Assembly (NCBI GenBank): GCA_937873685.1
Contig: CALMYO010000279.1
Span: forward strand, 1 to 48,746
Direction: 5' to 3'
DNA length: 48,746 nt
From: an uncultured Paracoccaceae bacterium
GTDB lineage: Bacteria; Pseudomonadota; Alphaproteobacteria; Rhizobiales; Rhizobiaceae
Position 1 is the first letter of the stretch; the number at the start of each line of letters is the position of its first letter. Below are positions 18,216 to 27,338 of the stretch, piece after piece. Position numbers and translations under genes: made by a program. Under the pieces are notes generated by a model. It had not been told where the DNA came from. It was given only the letters and a program-made list of their open reading frames with translations, and searched no databases.

Positions 18216-20816
18216 TCACACGATGAAGTCGCCGGCATGCAAGTCTGACTTTTCCAGACCGACGAAGTAAACGTAGTCGAGACCGTCGCCGAGCGGGATG
18301 TAGCTGTTGCCGACGCCGTCATTGACGACTCGGGCGAGCACCTTTGCGCCGGAGGTCAGTCCGTTGACAGCCGCATAGTCTGAAACGTCGATCCTGTCCT
18401 TGCCGCTCTCGAACTCAAAAACGATGTCATAGGAAACCGGGCCGGTCGACCGGCGCTCGACGATGACGGTGTTGATCCCGTTCACTCCGACATAGGCGTT
18501 GTCGTCCGTCAGGCCAAGCGTCGAAAGCGAAATGAAATCGGTGCCGTCGCCGGCAATGTAGGTGTCGGCGCCGCCCCGGCCGAACAATACGTTTGTTTTC
18601 GCGTTGCCGACCATGAAATTCGAGAACACAGAGCCGATGATCGTCGTACCGTCGCCGCCGGCGTCAACCGCGTCTGCCGCGATCTGCAATACATCGCCGG
18701 CGGAATAGAAATCCCAGAAGAAATCCGCATGTGAATGGATGGTGTCGAAACCATCTGCCGCGCCGCCGAAGGCGATCCCTTCATCGGCAAGATCGAGGCC
18801 CGAATCGACATGGTACGTGTCGCTGCCCAGGCCACCGAGCATGATGTCGCCTTGCATCTCCGGATTCGCCCCGCCATCGAGCGTGTCATCGCCGTCACCG
18901 CCGATGAGCGTGTCGAAGCCGGCCAGGCCCCGCAGTGAATTGACGCCGGCATTACCGGTGAGCATGTTGTCGAGCTCGTTTCCGACGAGGGTGAAGTTCC
19001 CCGTGCCGGAAATTCTTCCCGCCTCCACATTGGCCGGAAGCGTATAGCTCGTCAAAGCAGCGCCAAGCGTCGGCGCCATTCGGCCGATGACGACGGTATC
19101 GTATCCCTCACCCGCGGCCTCGCTGACGGTATCGACACGGGTCGTGGATTTCGTCCCGAGAGTGACGAAAACGTCGCTCAGAACGTAGAGGTCATTTTCC
19201 GGACCACCATACAGGACATCTTCGGATGCTCCGCCCTCCAGCGTATCATTGCCAATGCCGCCGTGAAGCGTGTCGGAGCCGGCATCGCCGTACAAGCAAT
19301 CGTTACCAAGCTCGCCATCGAGACCATCGCCGCCGGCCCCGCCCTGCAGGGTCTCGCCAAGACCGCCGCCATCCAGGAAATCTGCGCCGTCATCGCCTTG
19401 GAGGATATCGGGTCCGCCTCCGCCGTCCAGCGTGTCAGCCCCCTCGCCGCCGGACAGCAGATCGCCCTCTGCCGACCCGAACAAGCGGTCATTGCCGCCA
19501 TAGCCGAAAACCACGCTGGAGGTGGTCTGCGCCATGATCGTCTCGTTCGTTGCGTCGCCCTCGATGTAGGTGTCGCGCGGATCGAGGATCGCCATCGTGA
19601 CATCGCCAAAGGAATCCACATACGTGACGATGATCCTGCCATCGCCGGTCAGACCGAGTTGACCGAGACTTTTGATTTCATCATCGATGTCAAACCCGGC
19701 TATTCCGATCACGTCTCCCTCGGAAGAGTAGCGCGTTCCACGCACGGCTTTGGCAATGTGATCGAACCATGCGACAAAGAAGCCGCCATCCTTCAGGGCC
19801 ACGACGTCCGGGTTCTGAATCCCGGCGAACAGTTCACGGGTCATCAGCCCCGTCACCTTCACCTCTTCGCCCAGCGATAGTCCGGAAGCCCCGATACGCT
19901 CGCCGATGCGAAATGCATGGTAATAGTCGGAACTACCGAGCCCGCTTGAACCACTGCGGTAAAGCGCAACAAACCGGTTTCCAGGCAAAAGGGCGATGGC
20001 TTCCGCAACAATGTCATTGTCCGGCGATCCCGGGATTTCCACCCAACTCCCCAAGGCATTTCCCGATTTGTCGGTCAGCCTCAACTCTGCCGTGTCAACT
20101 CTATTTTTGTTTACAATTCCAAATATATCTGTTTCTGTCGAGAAACTCAGCAAATCACCGTTAGAAAATGCGATCAGATTTGCCAGATGATTGTTGTCTT
20201 CGGAATCGACAGTCCGGTTCTGGGCCGTATTTTTGTGTTCGCTGCTTCGTACGTTGCCAAAATAACCATAAGAATAGTCATGTATGTTGAAACGCCACTC
20301 GGCGTCATCAACAAGGCCGGAATCCGGTTCGGCAGCAACCTGTTGCTGAAAGGCGACGATGTAAGCACTCTCAATATTTATAACTACGCGTGCGGGGAAT
20401 ATTGTGTCTTGATTATATGTTGCAAATATGCCGTCGGAGAACACTGAAGACGAAGAAGAGGCGTTGAAGCGCTCGACCGCCAACCTGCTTTCAATTGCAT
20501 CAAGGCTTTCGGCAAACGGCGTTGTGTAAACGAGCAAAAATCCGCCATCCGGAAGTGCGGCGATATCCGGCTTGATCTGGTCGCCGGCGACGTCTCTCCC
20601 GTTCAATTGAACGATATCGCCCTGTTTTATGCCAAATTCGTTGTAGAACAGACCGACGATATCACTCCCGCCGCTGGAGCCGGCAACGTCGTCGGTCCAG
20701 ACCAGCAGGATGCGGCCATCTGCCAGCCCGATGGCGCGCGGATCGGTCTGAAGATCGGATGTCAGAAAGGGATTTGGCGAGGTCGGTAACCTCCATACCG
20801 TTGGCGTCGCGGTCAT
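18216..20816 (-). CDS. RTX-type calcium-binding repeat protein
   Basis: 866 residues without a Sec signal peptide, as expected for type I secretion. The N-terminal half (about 20-420) has recurrent blade-like units (LADGRILLVWTDD, LPDGGFLLVYTT, LKDGGFFVAWFDH, GDGRIIVTYVD) suggesting a beta-propeller or similar. Two blocks of GGxGxDxL nonapeptides follow, at about 430-540 (for example GGNDRLFG, GGEGADTLDGG, GGIGNDTLEGG) and 620-655, with a hydrophobic C-terminal region that may hold the secretion signal. These repeats form calcium-bound beta-rolls. No ABC exporter or membrane-fusion protein is nearby. The DNA of the N-terminal half (about 19950-20460) is clearly AT-richer than the surroundings, suggesting transfer. 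Confidence 0.85.
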   Translation of the reverse strand: MTATPTVWRLPTSPNPFLTSDLQTDPRAIGLADGRILLVWTDDVAGSSGGSDIVGLFYNEFGIKQGDIVQLNGRDVAGDQIKPDIAALPDGGFLLVYTTPFAESLDAIESRLAVERFNASSSSSVFSDGIFATYNQDTIFPARVVINIESAYIVAFQQQVAAEPDSGLVDDAEWRFNIHDYSYGYFGNVRSSEHKNTAQNRTVDSEDNNHLANLIAFSNGDLLSFSTETDIFGIVNKNRVDTAELRLTDKSGNALGSWVEIPGSPDNDIVAEAIALLPGNRFVALYRSGSSGLGSSDYYHAFRIGERIGASGLSLGEEVKVTGLMTRELFAGIQNPDVVALKDGGFFVAWFDHIAKAVRGTRYSSEGDVIGIAGFDIDDEIKSLGQLGLTGDGRIIVTYVDSFGDVTMAILDPRDTYIEGDATNETIMAQTTSSVVFGYGGNDRLFGSAEGDLLSGGEGADTLDGGGGPDILQGDDGADFLDGGGLGETLQGGAGGDGLDGELGNDCLYGDAGSDTLHGGIGNDTLEGGASEDVLYGGPENDLYVLSDVFVTLGTKSTTRVDTVSEAAGEGYDTVVIGRMAPTLGAALTSYTLPANVEAGRISGTGNFTLVGNELDNMLTGNAGVNSLRGLAGFDTLIGGDGDDTLDGGANPEMQGDIMLGGLGSDTYHVDSGLDLADEGIAFGGAADGFDTIHSHADFFWDFYSAGDVLQIAADAVDAGGDGTTIIGSVFSNFMVGNAKTNVLFGRGGADTYIAGDGTDFISLSTLGLTDDNAYVGVNGINTVIVERRSTGPVSYDIVFEFESGKDRIDVSDYAAVNGLTSGAKVLARVVNDGVGNSYIPLGDGLDYVYFVGLEKSDLHAGDFIV

Positions 20817-21011
20817 CGATCAGGACCTTTCTGACGGGAAGTGCGCGCCGGCATGGTTCACACTCCGGACGGAGTTTGCCCGCGCCCGCATGCGTCCCCC
20901 GCATGCAATTCGATTGATCTCCTGTCGACCCTATCGCCTGTCTTCCACAACGACATCTCCCGCACGGGGGATGACGCGCAAAGAATCACGTAACGGCATG
21001 CGGTTGTCGCA

Positions 21012-21356
21012 CTATCCAAGCTTCTCGATACACACGGGCGTGTGACCGCGGTTGATGAAGCCGAGCTTGCGCGCGGCGGCCTTCGACAAGTCGATGACGC
21101 GGCCCTTGATGAACGGGCCGCGGTCGTTGATGCGCACGATCACCGAACGGCCGGTGCGCTTGTCGGTCACGCGCACCTTGGCGCCCATCGGCAACGTCTT
21201 GTGCGCGGCGGTCATTTTCGCCGGGTTCATCATCTCGCCCGACGCTGTGCGCGAGTGCAGCGCATACCAGGACGCACCGCCGCATTGGGCAAGCGCCGAA
21301 CCGGAAGAGATGACCGCGCAGCCAATCGACAGCCCGGCAAGAGCCCAGTTCTTCAT
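21012..21356 (-). CDS. Small RlpA-like double-psi beta-barrel protein
   Basis: 114 residues from ATG 21356. A Sec signal peptide (MKNWALAGLSIGCAVISSG to SALAQ) precedes one RlpA/DPBB domain: GGASWYALHSRTASGE, MTAAHKTLPMGAKVRVT, VIVRINDRGPFIKGRVIDLS, AARKLG. RlpA proteins act on naked glycan strands at the septum or are structural; this one lacks a SPOR domain and a lipobox, so it is a minimal secreted form and rlpA itself is not claimed. An open frame extends upstream to 21437 but the signal peptide fixes the start. It stands alone, with AGGA before the ATG. Confidence 0.88.
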   Translation of the reverse strand: MKNWALAGLSIGCAVISSGSALAQCGGASWYALHSRTASGEMMNPAKMTAAHKTLPMGAKVRVTDKRTGRSVIVRINDRGPFIKGRVIDLSKAAARKLGFINRGHTPVCIEKLG

Positions 21357-21515
21357 GTCGATAGTCCTGTTCTGTTGTGGCTCGGACGGCGCGACGGCCA
21401 AAGGCGCACAAATTGCCATCCGGCGCTTATGCTGCAACGCAACAAGTCACGCACGTCACTTTGTGTAACCTCGTGTTGCAGGATGCCACGGGAGACACGA
21501 ACGCCGGTTGCCGGG

Positions 21516-22286
21516 TCAGGGCGAGACCAGCAGCCCCGTGACGCCGCGCCGCAAAAGATCGAGCGCAAGCGCGGTGAGCAACAGCCGGAACGCCAGCCGG
21601 AACGCCTTTTCCGGAATGGCGGCAAGCAGGCGCGCTCCCGATAGCGTACCAAGATAGCCCGATGCGATCATGGCGATGACCAGCGGGGCAAACCGTGAGA
21701 AAGCGAAGCCGAGAAAGCCGAAGGCGACGACCTTGACGAAATGTTGCACGCTCATCGCCACTGCGGTGGTTCCGACCAACTGTTTGCGATCGGTCAAGGT
21801 GCGGGCGAAAAGTGCGGCGACAAGCGGCCCGGTCGCGCCGACGAACATGGTGGCGAGCGTCGTCAACAGCCCGCCGGCGGCAAGTCCGCCTGCGGAAAGG
21901 CGGCCGGCGGAAGGCGGTTTCGCCCAGGTGATCGCAAGCACGAACAACGCGAGCACGGTGCGCAGCAGCGCCTCGGGCAGGCGCACCACCGTCATCGCGC
22001 CAACCGCCGCGCCAACGGCCGCGCCGAGCGCGAAGGGCGTCAGCACGTCGCGGCGCACGTGCGCGCGCAATGTCACGGCGCGCCCGGCGTTGGAGCCCAA
22101 TTGCACAAGCCCGTGCACCGGGATCAACGCCTGGATCGGCAGCGCATAGCCGAGCAGCGCCAGCATGGCGACGCCGCCACCGATCCCGAAGGCGGCGGTC
22201 AGCGCGGACGCGAAGAAACTTGCAACAACAAGCGCCAGCGCCGGCGCGAGGCCAAGCCCGGCTGTGAGCGTGTCGACCAAGGACAA
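21516..22286 (-). CDS. TauE/SafE family membrane permease
   Basis: 256 residues with about eight hydrophobic helices; the N-terminal repeat motif is SALTAAFGIGGGVAML and the second half has TMFVGATGPLVAAL. TauE/SafE proteins export small organic or sulfur oxyanions such as sulfite or sulfoacetate; the substrate here is unknown. The start taken is a TTG at 22286, four bases after the stop of the NAD(P)-binding gene; a later start is possible because no strong ribosome binding site is seen. It is probably cotranscribed with that gene. Confidence 0.85.
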   Translation of the reverse strand: MSLVDTLTAGLGLAPALALVVASFFASALTAAFGIGGGVAMLALLGYALPIQALIPVHGLVQLGSNAGRAVTLRAHVRRDVLTPFALGAAVGAAVGAMTVVRLPEALLRTVLALFVLAITWAKPPSAGRLSAGGLAAGGLLTTLATMFVGATGPLVAALFARTLTDRKQLVGTTAVAMSVQHFVKVVAFGFLGFAFSRFAPLVIAMIASGYLGTLSGARLLAAIPEKAFRLAFRLLLTALALDLLRRGVTGLLVSP

Positions 22287-22290
22287 ACCG

Positions 22291-23265
22291 TCAGGCGGCG
22301 TCGGGATGGGTGTACTGGCCGGCGACGCGGAAGCGCCACAGATAGCTCGGCAAAATGGCGTCGAGTGCGGTGGCCTGTATGCCGAGGCCGGCGAGTGTGC
22401 GGTTCTCCGCCTTTGCTTCGGCCGAGACGATATTGTCCTGCTTGAGCAGAATCACCTGGTCCGGGGTGATCGGCGGCTTGGGAAGGATGCGCGAGACACT
22501 GGCAATGGCAGCAGCGATCGGGAAAGGCAGATCGACCAGCATGCGCTCGCGGTCGGTTACCTTCAGCATGCGCTGCATGCATTCCTTGAATGTCAGCACC
22601 TCGGGCCCGCCTATCTCGTAGATCGCACCGGGGGTCGCGCCGCCTTCCAGCGCGCGGGCGAAGGCTTCGGCGACATCGCCGACATAAACAGGCTGCAGTT
22701 TCGTCTTGCCGCCGCCGATCAGCGGCAACGCCGGGGAAAGGCGCGCCATGTCGGCAAAACGGTTGAAGAAATCGTCCTCCGGACCGAACAAGACCGAGGG
22801 GCGCATGATCACCGCGCCGGGAACGGTTTCCAGCGCCGCTGCCTCTCCTTCGGCCTTCGTGCGGGCATAGGCGGAAGCACTGTCGGCGTCCGCCCCGATA
22901 GCAGACATGTGGACAAGGATTGCGCCGGCAGCCCGCGCCGCTTCGGCAACCGCGCGTGCGCCGAAGGCCTGCACGGCGTCGAAGGTCTGTGCGCCAGTGT
23001 TGAAGGGAATGCCAACGAGATTGATCGCCGCATCGGCGTCTTCCATGGCGCGATCGACCGACCAGCGATAGCGAAGGTTCGCCTGCACCGGCGTCACCTG
23101 GCCGACAGTGCCAAGCGGGCGCAGGTGCCCGGCAAGATCGGGCCGGCGGCAGGCGACGCGCACGCGCCAGCCTCGCTTCGCCAGCGCGCGCACCACATGG
23201 CGTCCAACAAAGCCCGAACCGCCGAAAACCGTGACGAGTTTCGGTTGGTCGATCGATTGCGTCAT
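22291..23265 (-). CDS. NDUFA9-like NAD(P)H-binding protein
   Basis: 324 residues, atypical short-chain dehydrogenase fold. The nucleotide motif is VFGGSGFVGRHVVRAL at the N-terminus; later NLVGIPFNTGAQTF, HMSAIGADADSASAYARTK and VIMRPSVLFGPEDDFFNRF are typical of the family related to the NDUFA9 accessory subunit of complex I, widespread in Rhizobiales. The tyrosine of the SDR Yx3K site survives in SAYARTKAEGE. The start ATG has GGAG upstream. A role in quinone metabolism or complex I assembly is an inference from the family. Confidence 0.85.
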   Translation of the reverse strand: MTQSIDQPKLVTVFGGSGFVGRHVVRALAKRGWRVRVACRRPDLAGHLRPLGTVGQVTPVQANLRYRWSVDRAMEDADAAINLVGIPFNTGAQTFDAVQAFGARAVAEAARAAGAILVHMSAIGADADSASAYARTKAEGEAAALETVPGAVIMRPSVLFGPEDDFFNRFADMARLSPALPLIGGGKTKLQPVYVGDVAEAFARALEGGATPGAIYEIGGPEVLTFKECMQRMLKVTDRERMLVDLPFPIAAAIASVSRILPKPPITPDQVILLKQDNIVSAEAKAENRTLAGLGIQATALDAILPSYLWRFRVAGQYTHPDAA

Positions 23266-23378
23266 GGGGGGCGCTCCGCTGCCGGCAAGGATGATGGGCG
23301 CGGTTTAGCGCGCGGCGGGGAAGGTTTGAAGCGGGAAAACGGGCGCGAAATCGCCGCATGCAAGGCGCCTGCCTTGTT

Positions 23379-24644
23379 TCACACCCAATCCGGCACGCTG
23401 TCGAGACCGATCAGCTCCTCATAGGAGGGCCGGCGGCGCACCACCGAGAACCGGTCGCCGGAGACCAGCACTTCGGGCACGAGCAGGCGCGAATTGTAGG
23501 TGCCGGCCTGCACCGCGCCATAGGCGCCGGCGGCGCCGATCGCGATCAGGTCGCCTTCTGCAAGGCGCGGCATCTCGCGGCCGAGCGCGAGATAGTCGCC
23601 GGTTTCGCAGACCGGGCCGACGATGTCGGCGACGAAGCGCGGGGCATCGGGACCCGGTTCGCGGACCGGGTGGGTGTCGTGCCAGGCTTCATAGAGGGTC
23701 GGGCGCACGAGGTCGTTCATCGCCGCGTCGACGATGACGAAGTTCTTCGCGTCGCCCTCCTTCACATAGAGCACGCGCGTGAGCAGCATGCCGGCATTGG
23801 CGGCGATCAGCCGGCCAGGCTCGAAAATCACCTTCAGGTCGAGCGCGCGCATGTGCTTGTGGACGATGCGCCCATAGGCGTCGGGCAGGGGCGGCGGATC
23901 GTTGTCGGCGCGGTAGGGCACGCCGAGGCCCCCGCCGAGATCGACATGCTCGATGGCATGGCCGTCGGCGCGCAGATCCCGCACCAGTTCGGCCAGCAGC
24001 GCGAACGCGTCGTCGAAGGGCTGCAGGTCGACGATCTGGCTGCCGATATGCATGTCGATGCCGGCGATGCGCAGGCCGGGCAGGGCGGCGGCGCGGGCAT
24101 AGACAGAGCGGGCGCGCTCGTAAGGGATACCGAACTTGTTTTCCTTCTTGCCCGTCGAGATCTTGTGGTGGGTGCGGGCGTCGACATCGGGATTAATGCG
24201 CAGCGACACGGGCGCGATTCTGCCGGCGGCGATGGCGCGCCGCGACAACTGCTCCAGTTCCGGCTCCGATTCGACGTTGAAGCAATGAATGCCGGCCGAT
24301 AGCGCGAAATCCATCTCCTCGGCCGTCTTGCCGACGCCGGAGAACATGATCTTTTCGGGCGCGATGCCGGCAGCAAGCGCGCGGCGCAACTCGCCGCCGG
24401 ACACCACGTCGGCGCCGGCGCCGAGCTTGCCGAGAAGCGTGAGCACCGCCTGGTTGGAATTCGCCTTCATGGCGTAGCAGACCAGCGCGTCGAGATCGGC
24501 GAAAGCGTCGGCGAAGACGCGGTAGTGGCGGGTCAGCGTCGCCGCCGAATAGACATAGACCGGCGTGCCGACGGTCTCGGCGGTCTCCGGAAGGGGAACG
24601 TCCTCGGCGTGCAGCACGCCGTTGCGATAGGAAAAGTGATGCAC
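23379..24644 (-). CDS. lysA: Diaminopimelate decarboxylase
   Basis: 421 residues from a GTG start. This PLP-dependent fold-III enzyme makes L-lysine from meso-diaminopimelate. The PLP lysine is in CYAMKANSNQAVL at about residue 60; other blocks are DVVSGGELRRAL, HIGSQI, DLGGGLGVPY, EPGRLIAANAG and the substrate/dimer region IVGPVCETGDYLA. It lies downstream of lptM on the same strand, the usual lptM-lysA arrangement that normally follows argH directly in Rhizobiales. Confidence 0.97.
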   Translation of the reverse strand: MHHFSYRNGVLHAEDVPLPETAETVGTPVYVYSAATLTRHYRVFADAFADLDALVCYAMKANSNQAVLTLLGKLGAGADVVSGGELRRALAAGIAPEKIMFSGVGKTAEEMDFALSAGIHCFNVESEPELEQLSRRAIAAGRIAPVSLRINPDVDARTHHKISTGKKENKFGIPYERARSVYARAAALPGLRIAGIDMHIGSQIVDLQPFDDAFALLAELVRDLRADGHAIEHVDLGGGLGVPYRADNDPPPLPDAYGRIVHKHMRALDLKVIFEPGRLIAANAGMLLTRVLYVKEGDAKNFVIVDAAMNDLVRPTLYEAWHDTHPVREPGPDAPRFVADIVGPVCETGDYLALGREMPRLAEGDLIAIGAAGAYGAVQAGTYNSRLLVPEVLVSGDRFSVVRRRPSYEELIGLDSVPDWV

Positions 24645-24729
24645 GGGAGTGTCGCCGGAATGCGCGCAAGCAAGGTTTACGCGAGGGTGGTTGGTGGGGA
24701 TTGCCGGTCGTTGCCGGCAGTCCGTATTG

Positions 24730-24918
24730 CTATTCGATCAGCGAATCGAGCACGAAGCGCTTGTCTTTCTCAGGCGCCGGCTTCTGGATCACCGTCCCGT
24801 CCTCCTGCGTGACGCTGGTCGGCGGGGCTTCCAGCGGGCCGCGCCTGCCGCAACCGGCCAGCATCGCCGCCGCCAGCGCCACGGTCACCGCAATCGTCAG
24901 GGTCTTTCTCATGCTCAT
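24730..24918 (-). CDS. lptM: LptM (YifL)-like small lipoprotein
   Basis: 62 residues (start ATG 24918; the second ATG at 24912 is equally possible). A lipoprotein signal with lipobox LAGC is followed at once by the family motif GRRGPLEAPP and an unstructured tail ending KRFVLDSLIE. LptM assists oxidative maturation of the LPS translocon LptD in E. coli; the family is small and lies upstream of lysA in many proteobacteria. A long upstream open frame (to 25083) is not coding. Confidence 0.85.
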   Translation of the reverse strand: MSMRKTLTIAVTVALAAAMLAGCGRRGPLEAPPTSVTQEDGTVIQKPAPEKDKRFVLDSLIE

Positions 24919-25039
24919 GGCGTCACCGCTGTCGCGTCGCTCGTCTGCGCCGTCATACAGCCAGGCGCGCGCGAATGCACCCGCAAACTTGTGAGAAGGC
25001 TTCACGTCAAATGCACAATCAGTTCGATCACATTCATCT

Positions 25040-25567
25040 CTATAAATGCCCTCGTTTGCGTAGATCCTGTGCGAAGGTGGCAAGCGGGATAACCAATGTC
25101 ATTGGATTGTTTTGGAGCGGTTCGGCCCCATAACGGGCGTACCAACTTGCGTCGCGCTTATTCTTCGCGTCGATAATCATAAGGATGCCCCCTCCAGCAT
25201 CGGCAAGACGCAAGCATCGTAACGCGGCCGCAGCAATCAGGCGTCCTCCCAAGCCATTGCCCGCGAAGTGAAGGTCGGTGGCGAGACGCGCAAGCTTGAA
25301 TCCCGAAACTTCATGGCGCGCCAATCCCTTGGTCATCGAGCGCGGAACCGTATCGTGGGCCACCGCCGAAGGCGCAATTGTGTAGAAACCCAGTATGCGG
25401 GCCGGCTCTGCTGGATCAATTGCGCAAAAAGTTTTGGCGGCGTTCTGCCGGTGGCTTTGCCGTGCGAATCGCCGGAGAAAGTCGTTCATGCTTTCGTCGC
25501 CGCAGTCGAATCCGCTGCGATCATGTGCTGAGGAAATCGGTTCCTCGCGCCACTCCGGGAAACTCAC
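25040..25567 (-). CDS. GNAT-family acetyltransferase toxin (TacT/AtaT-like)
   Basis: 175 residues from a GTG overlapping the antitoxin stop (GTGA). The type II toxin GNAT pattern is present: FDCGDESMNDFL near the N-terminus, ILGFYTIAPSAV, the acetyl-CoA loop AGNGLGGRLIAAA, and the C-terminal WYARYGAEPL with its Tyr. Such toxins acetylate the amino acid on charged tRNAs and stop translation. Paired with a DUF1778 antitoxin under an operator palindrome, it forms a complete module. It is inserted between lptM and argH, which are normally neighbours in this group. Confidence 0.88.
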   Translation of the reverse strand: MSFPEWREEPISSAHDRSGFDCGDESMNDFLRRFARQSHRQNAAKTFCAIDPAEPARILGFYTIAPSAVAHDTVPRSMTKGLARHEVSGFKLARLATDLHFAGNGLGGRLIAAAALRCLRLADAGGGILMIIDAKNKRDASWYARYGAEPLQNNPMTLVIPLATFAQDLRKRGHL

Positions 25568-25842
25568 AGATCCCCCGGCAGCGAAGCGATAGCGGCTTTC
25601 AGGCGAGCGTTTGGCTTGGGTGGGTTGTCTAGCAGTTCGAGAATACGTTCGAAATCGCGAACTGAGACGACAGTCACTTCGGCGGCGTCGACGACGGCCT
25701 GTGCTTGTGGAACAACGCGATCCAGGATGAATGCAGTCATATCCTGATTTGACAGTGCGGCTGCACGGGCAATGAGCGCCTTGTGTGTGGACGGAATTCG
25801 CAGTTGAAAACGGTCGGTCTTGTTGTCGGCGAGGTCAGACAT
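25564..25842 (-). CDS. DUF1778 ribbon-helix-helix antitoxin (TacA-like)
   Basis: 92 residues from ATG 25842, supported by CAGGAG upstream. The N-terminal DNA-binding RHH strand is TDRFQLRIPSTHKALIARAA, followed by the helix DMTAFILDRVVPQAQAVV, the DUF1778 signature. The C-terminal half wraps the toxin and ends in DNPPKPNARLKAA. Four-base overlap with the toxin gene. It should repress the module through the palindrome 24 bases upstream of its start. Confidence 0.9.
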   Translation of the reverse strand: MSDLADNKTDRFQLRIPSTHKALIARAAALSNQDMTAFILDRVVPQAQAVVDAAEVTVVSVRDFERILELLDNPPKPNARLKAAIASLPGDL

Positions 25843-25865
25843 CTGATAACTCCTGATTTCAGCTT

Positions 25866-25892
25866 TTTTGTACACATGAGATGTGTACAAAA
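25866..25892. promoter_or_regulatory. Operator palindrome of the toxin-antitoxin module
   Basis: TTTTGTACACAT (25866-25877) is followed after the three bases GAG by its exact 12-base complement (25881-25892). It lies between argH and the antitoxin, just upstream of the antitoxin ribosome binding site, where an RHH antitoxin/toxin complex would bind. The arms contain GTAC and GTGTAC words typical of such operators. Confidence 0.8.
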
Positions 25893-25920
25893 CAAGGCGT
25901 GTGCAATCCGCCCGGTGGCA

Positions 25921-27315
25921 TCACCCCTTGGCAAGCCGTTTTCGCCAGTACCGCACCTGCTTCTTCACCTGCGCCGGAGCCGCGCCGCCAAACGAGGTAC
26001 GTGAGGCGGCGGATTTCTCCACCGTCAGGCAGGAATAGACCGCCCCGGTGATCGCCGGGTGGATCGCCTGCAACTCGCCAAGCGTCAGTTTCGACAGCGG
26101 CACGCCCTTCGCCTCCGCCGCCGCAACGGCGCGGCCGGTGACGTGATGCGCCTCGCGGAAGGGAAGGCCCGCTTCGCGCACCAGCCAGTCGGCAAGGTCC
26201 GTCGCCGTCGAATAGCCGGCGCCCGCCGCCCGTTTCATCGCTGCCTTGTCGACGGTGAGATCGAGCGCCATGCCGGTCATGGCGGCCAGGCAGAGTTCCA
26301 GCGTTTCGGCAGCGTCGAACACCGCCTCCTTGTCCTCCTGCATGTCCTTCGAATAGGACAGCGGCAGGCCCTTCATCACCGTCAGCAGCGCGATCAGCGA
26401 GCCGTTGATTCGGCCGGTCTTGGCGCGCACCAGTTCCGCGGCGTCGGGGTTGCGCTTCTGCGGCATGATCGAGGAGCCGGTCGAAAAGGCGTCGGACAGG
26501 CGGATGAAGCCGAATTGCGGCGTCGACCAGATCACCAGTTCCTCGGCGAAGCGCGACAGGTGCGTGGCGCAGATCGCGGCTGCCGCCATGAACTCCAGCG
26601 CGAAATCGCGATCGGAGACCGAATCGATCGAATTGCGCGTCGGCTCGCGGAAGCCGAGCGCCTTCGCCGTCATGGCGCGGTCGATGGCAAAGCCGGTGCC
26701 GGCGAGCGCCGCCGCGCCGAGCGGGCATTCGTCCATGCGTTCGATCGCATCGGCAAAGCGCGACCGGTCGCGCGCGAACATCTCCACATAGGCCATGCAA
26801 TGGTGGCCGAAGGTGACCGGCTGCGCCGTCTGCAAATGGGTGAAGCCCGGCATCACGGTCGAGGCGTGCTCCTCGGCGCGATCGAGGAAGGCTGCAATCA
26901 GCCGCGACAGCGCGACGACGGTCTTTTCGCTTTCGGCTTTCACCCACAGGCGGAAATCCACCGCCACCTGGTCGTTGCGCGAGCGTGCAGTGTGCAGCCG
27001 TCCTGCCGCCGGGCCGATCAGCGCCGCCAGCCGCGATTCGACATTCATGTGAATGTCTTCCAGCCGACGCGAGAACTCGAATGCACCCGATTCGATCTCT
27101 GACAGGATCGTGTTGAGGCCGTGAACGATTTCGTCGCGATCTTTCGCCGAAATTATGCCAGTTTCGGCAAGCATCGCCGCATGCGCCTTGGACCCGGCGA
27201 TGTCCTGGGCGTAGAGCTTTTTGTCGAAGGGAATCGATGCGTTGATCTCCTCCATGATCGCGGCGGGTCCGGAGGCGAAACGGCCGCCCCACATGGTGTT
27301 GCTGGCATCGGTCAT
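25921..27315 (-). CDS. argH: Argininosuccinate lyase
   Basis: 464 residues from ATG 27315 ([17 protein letters not shown]); the longer open frame upstream runs through tlpA and is not used. It cleaves argininosuccinate to arginine and fumarate. Visible blocks are the substrate loop [26 protein letters not shown], and the catalytic signature [12 protein letters not shown]. The start is only 23 bases from the divergent tlpA start, so the two promoters must overlap the coding ends. The ribosome binding site is weak. Confidence 0.97.
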   Translation of the reverse strand: MTDASNTMWGGRFASGPAAIMEEINASIPFDKKLYAQDIAGSKAHAAMLAETGIISAKDRDEIVHGLNTILSEIESGAFEFSRRLEDIHMNVESRLAALIGPAAGRLHTARSRNDQVAVDFRLWVKAESEKTVVALSRLIAAFLDRAEEHASTVMPGFTHLQTAQPVTFGHHCMAYVEMFARDRSRFADAIERMDECPLGAAALAGTGFAIDRAMTAKALGFREPTRNSIDSVSDRDFALEFMAAAAICATHLSRFAEELVIWSTPQFGFIRLSDAFSTGSSIMPQKRNPDAAELVRAKTGRINGSLIALLTVMKGLPLSYSKDMQEDKEAVFDAAETLELCLAAMTGMALDLTVDKAAMKRAAGAGYSTATDLADWLVREAGLPFREAHHVTGRAVAAAEAKGVPLSKLTLGELQAIHPAITGAVYSCLTVEKSAASRTSFGGAAPAQVKKQVRYWRKRLAKG

Positions 27316-27338
27316 TTTGAGGCGCAGGTCCTGTTGAG

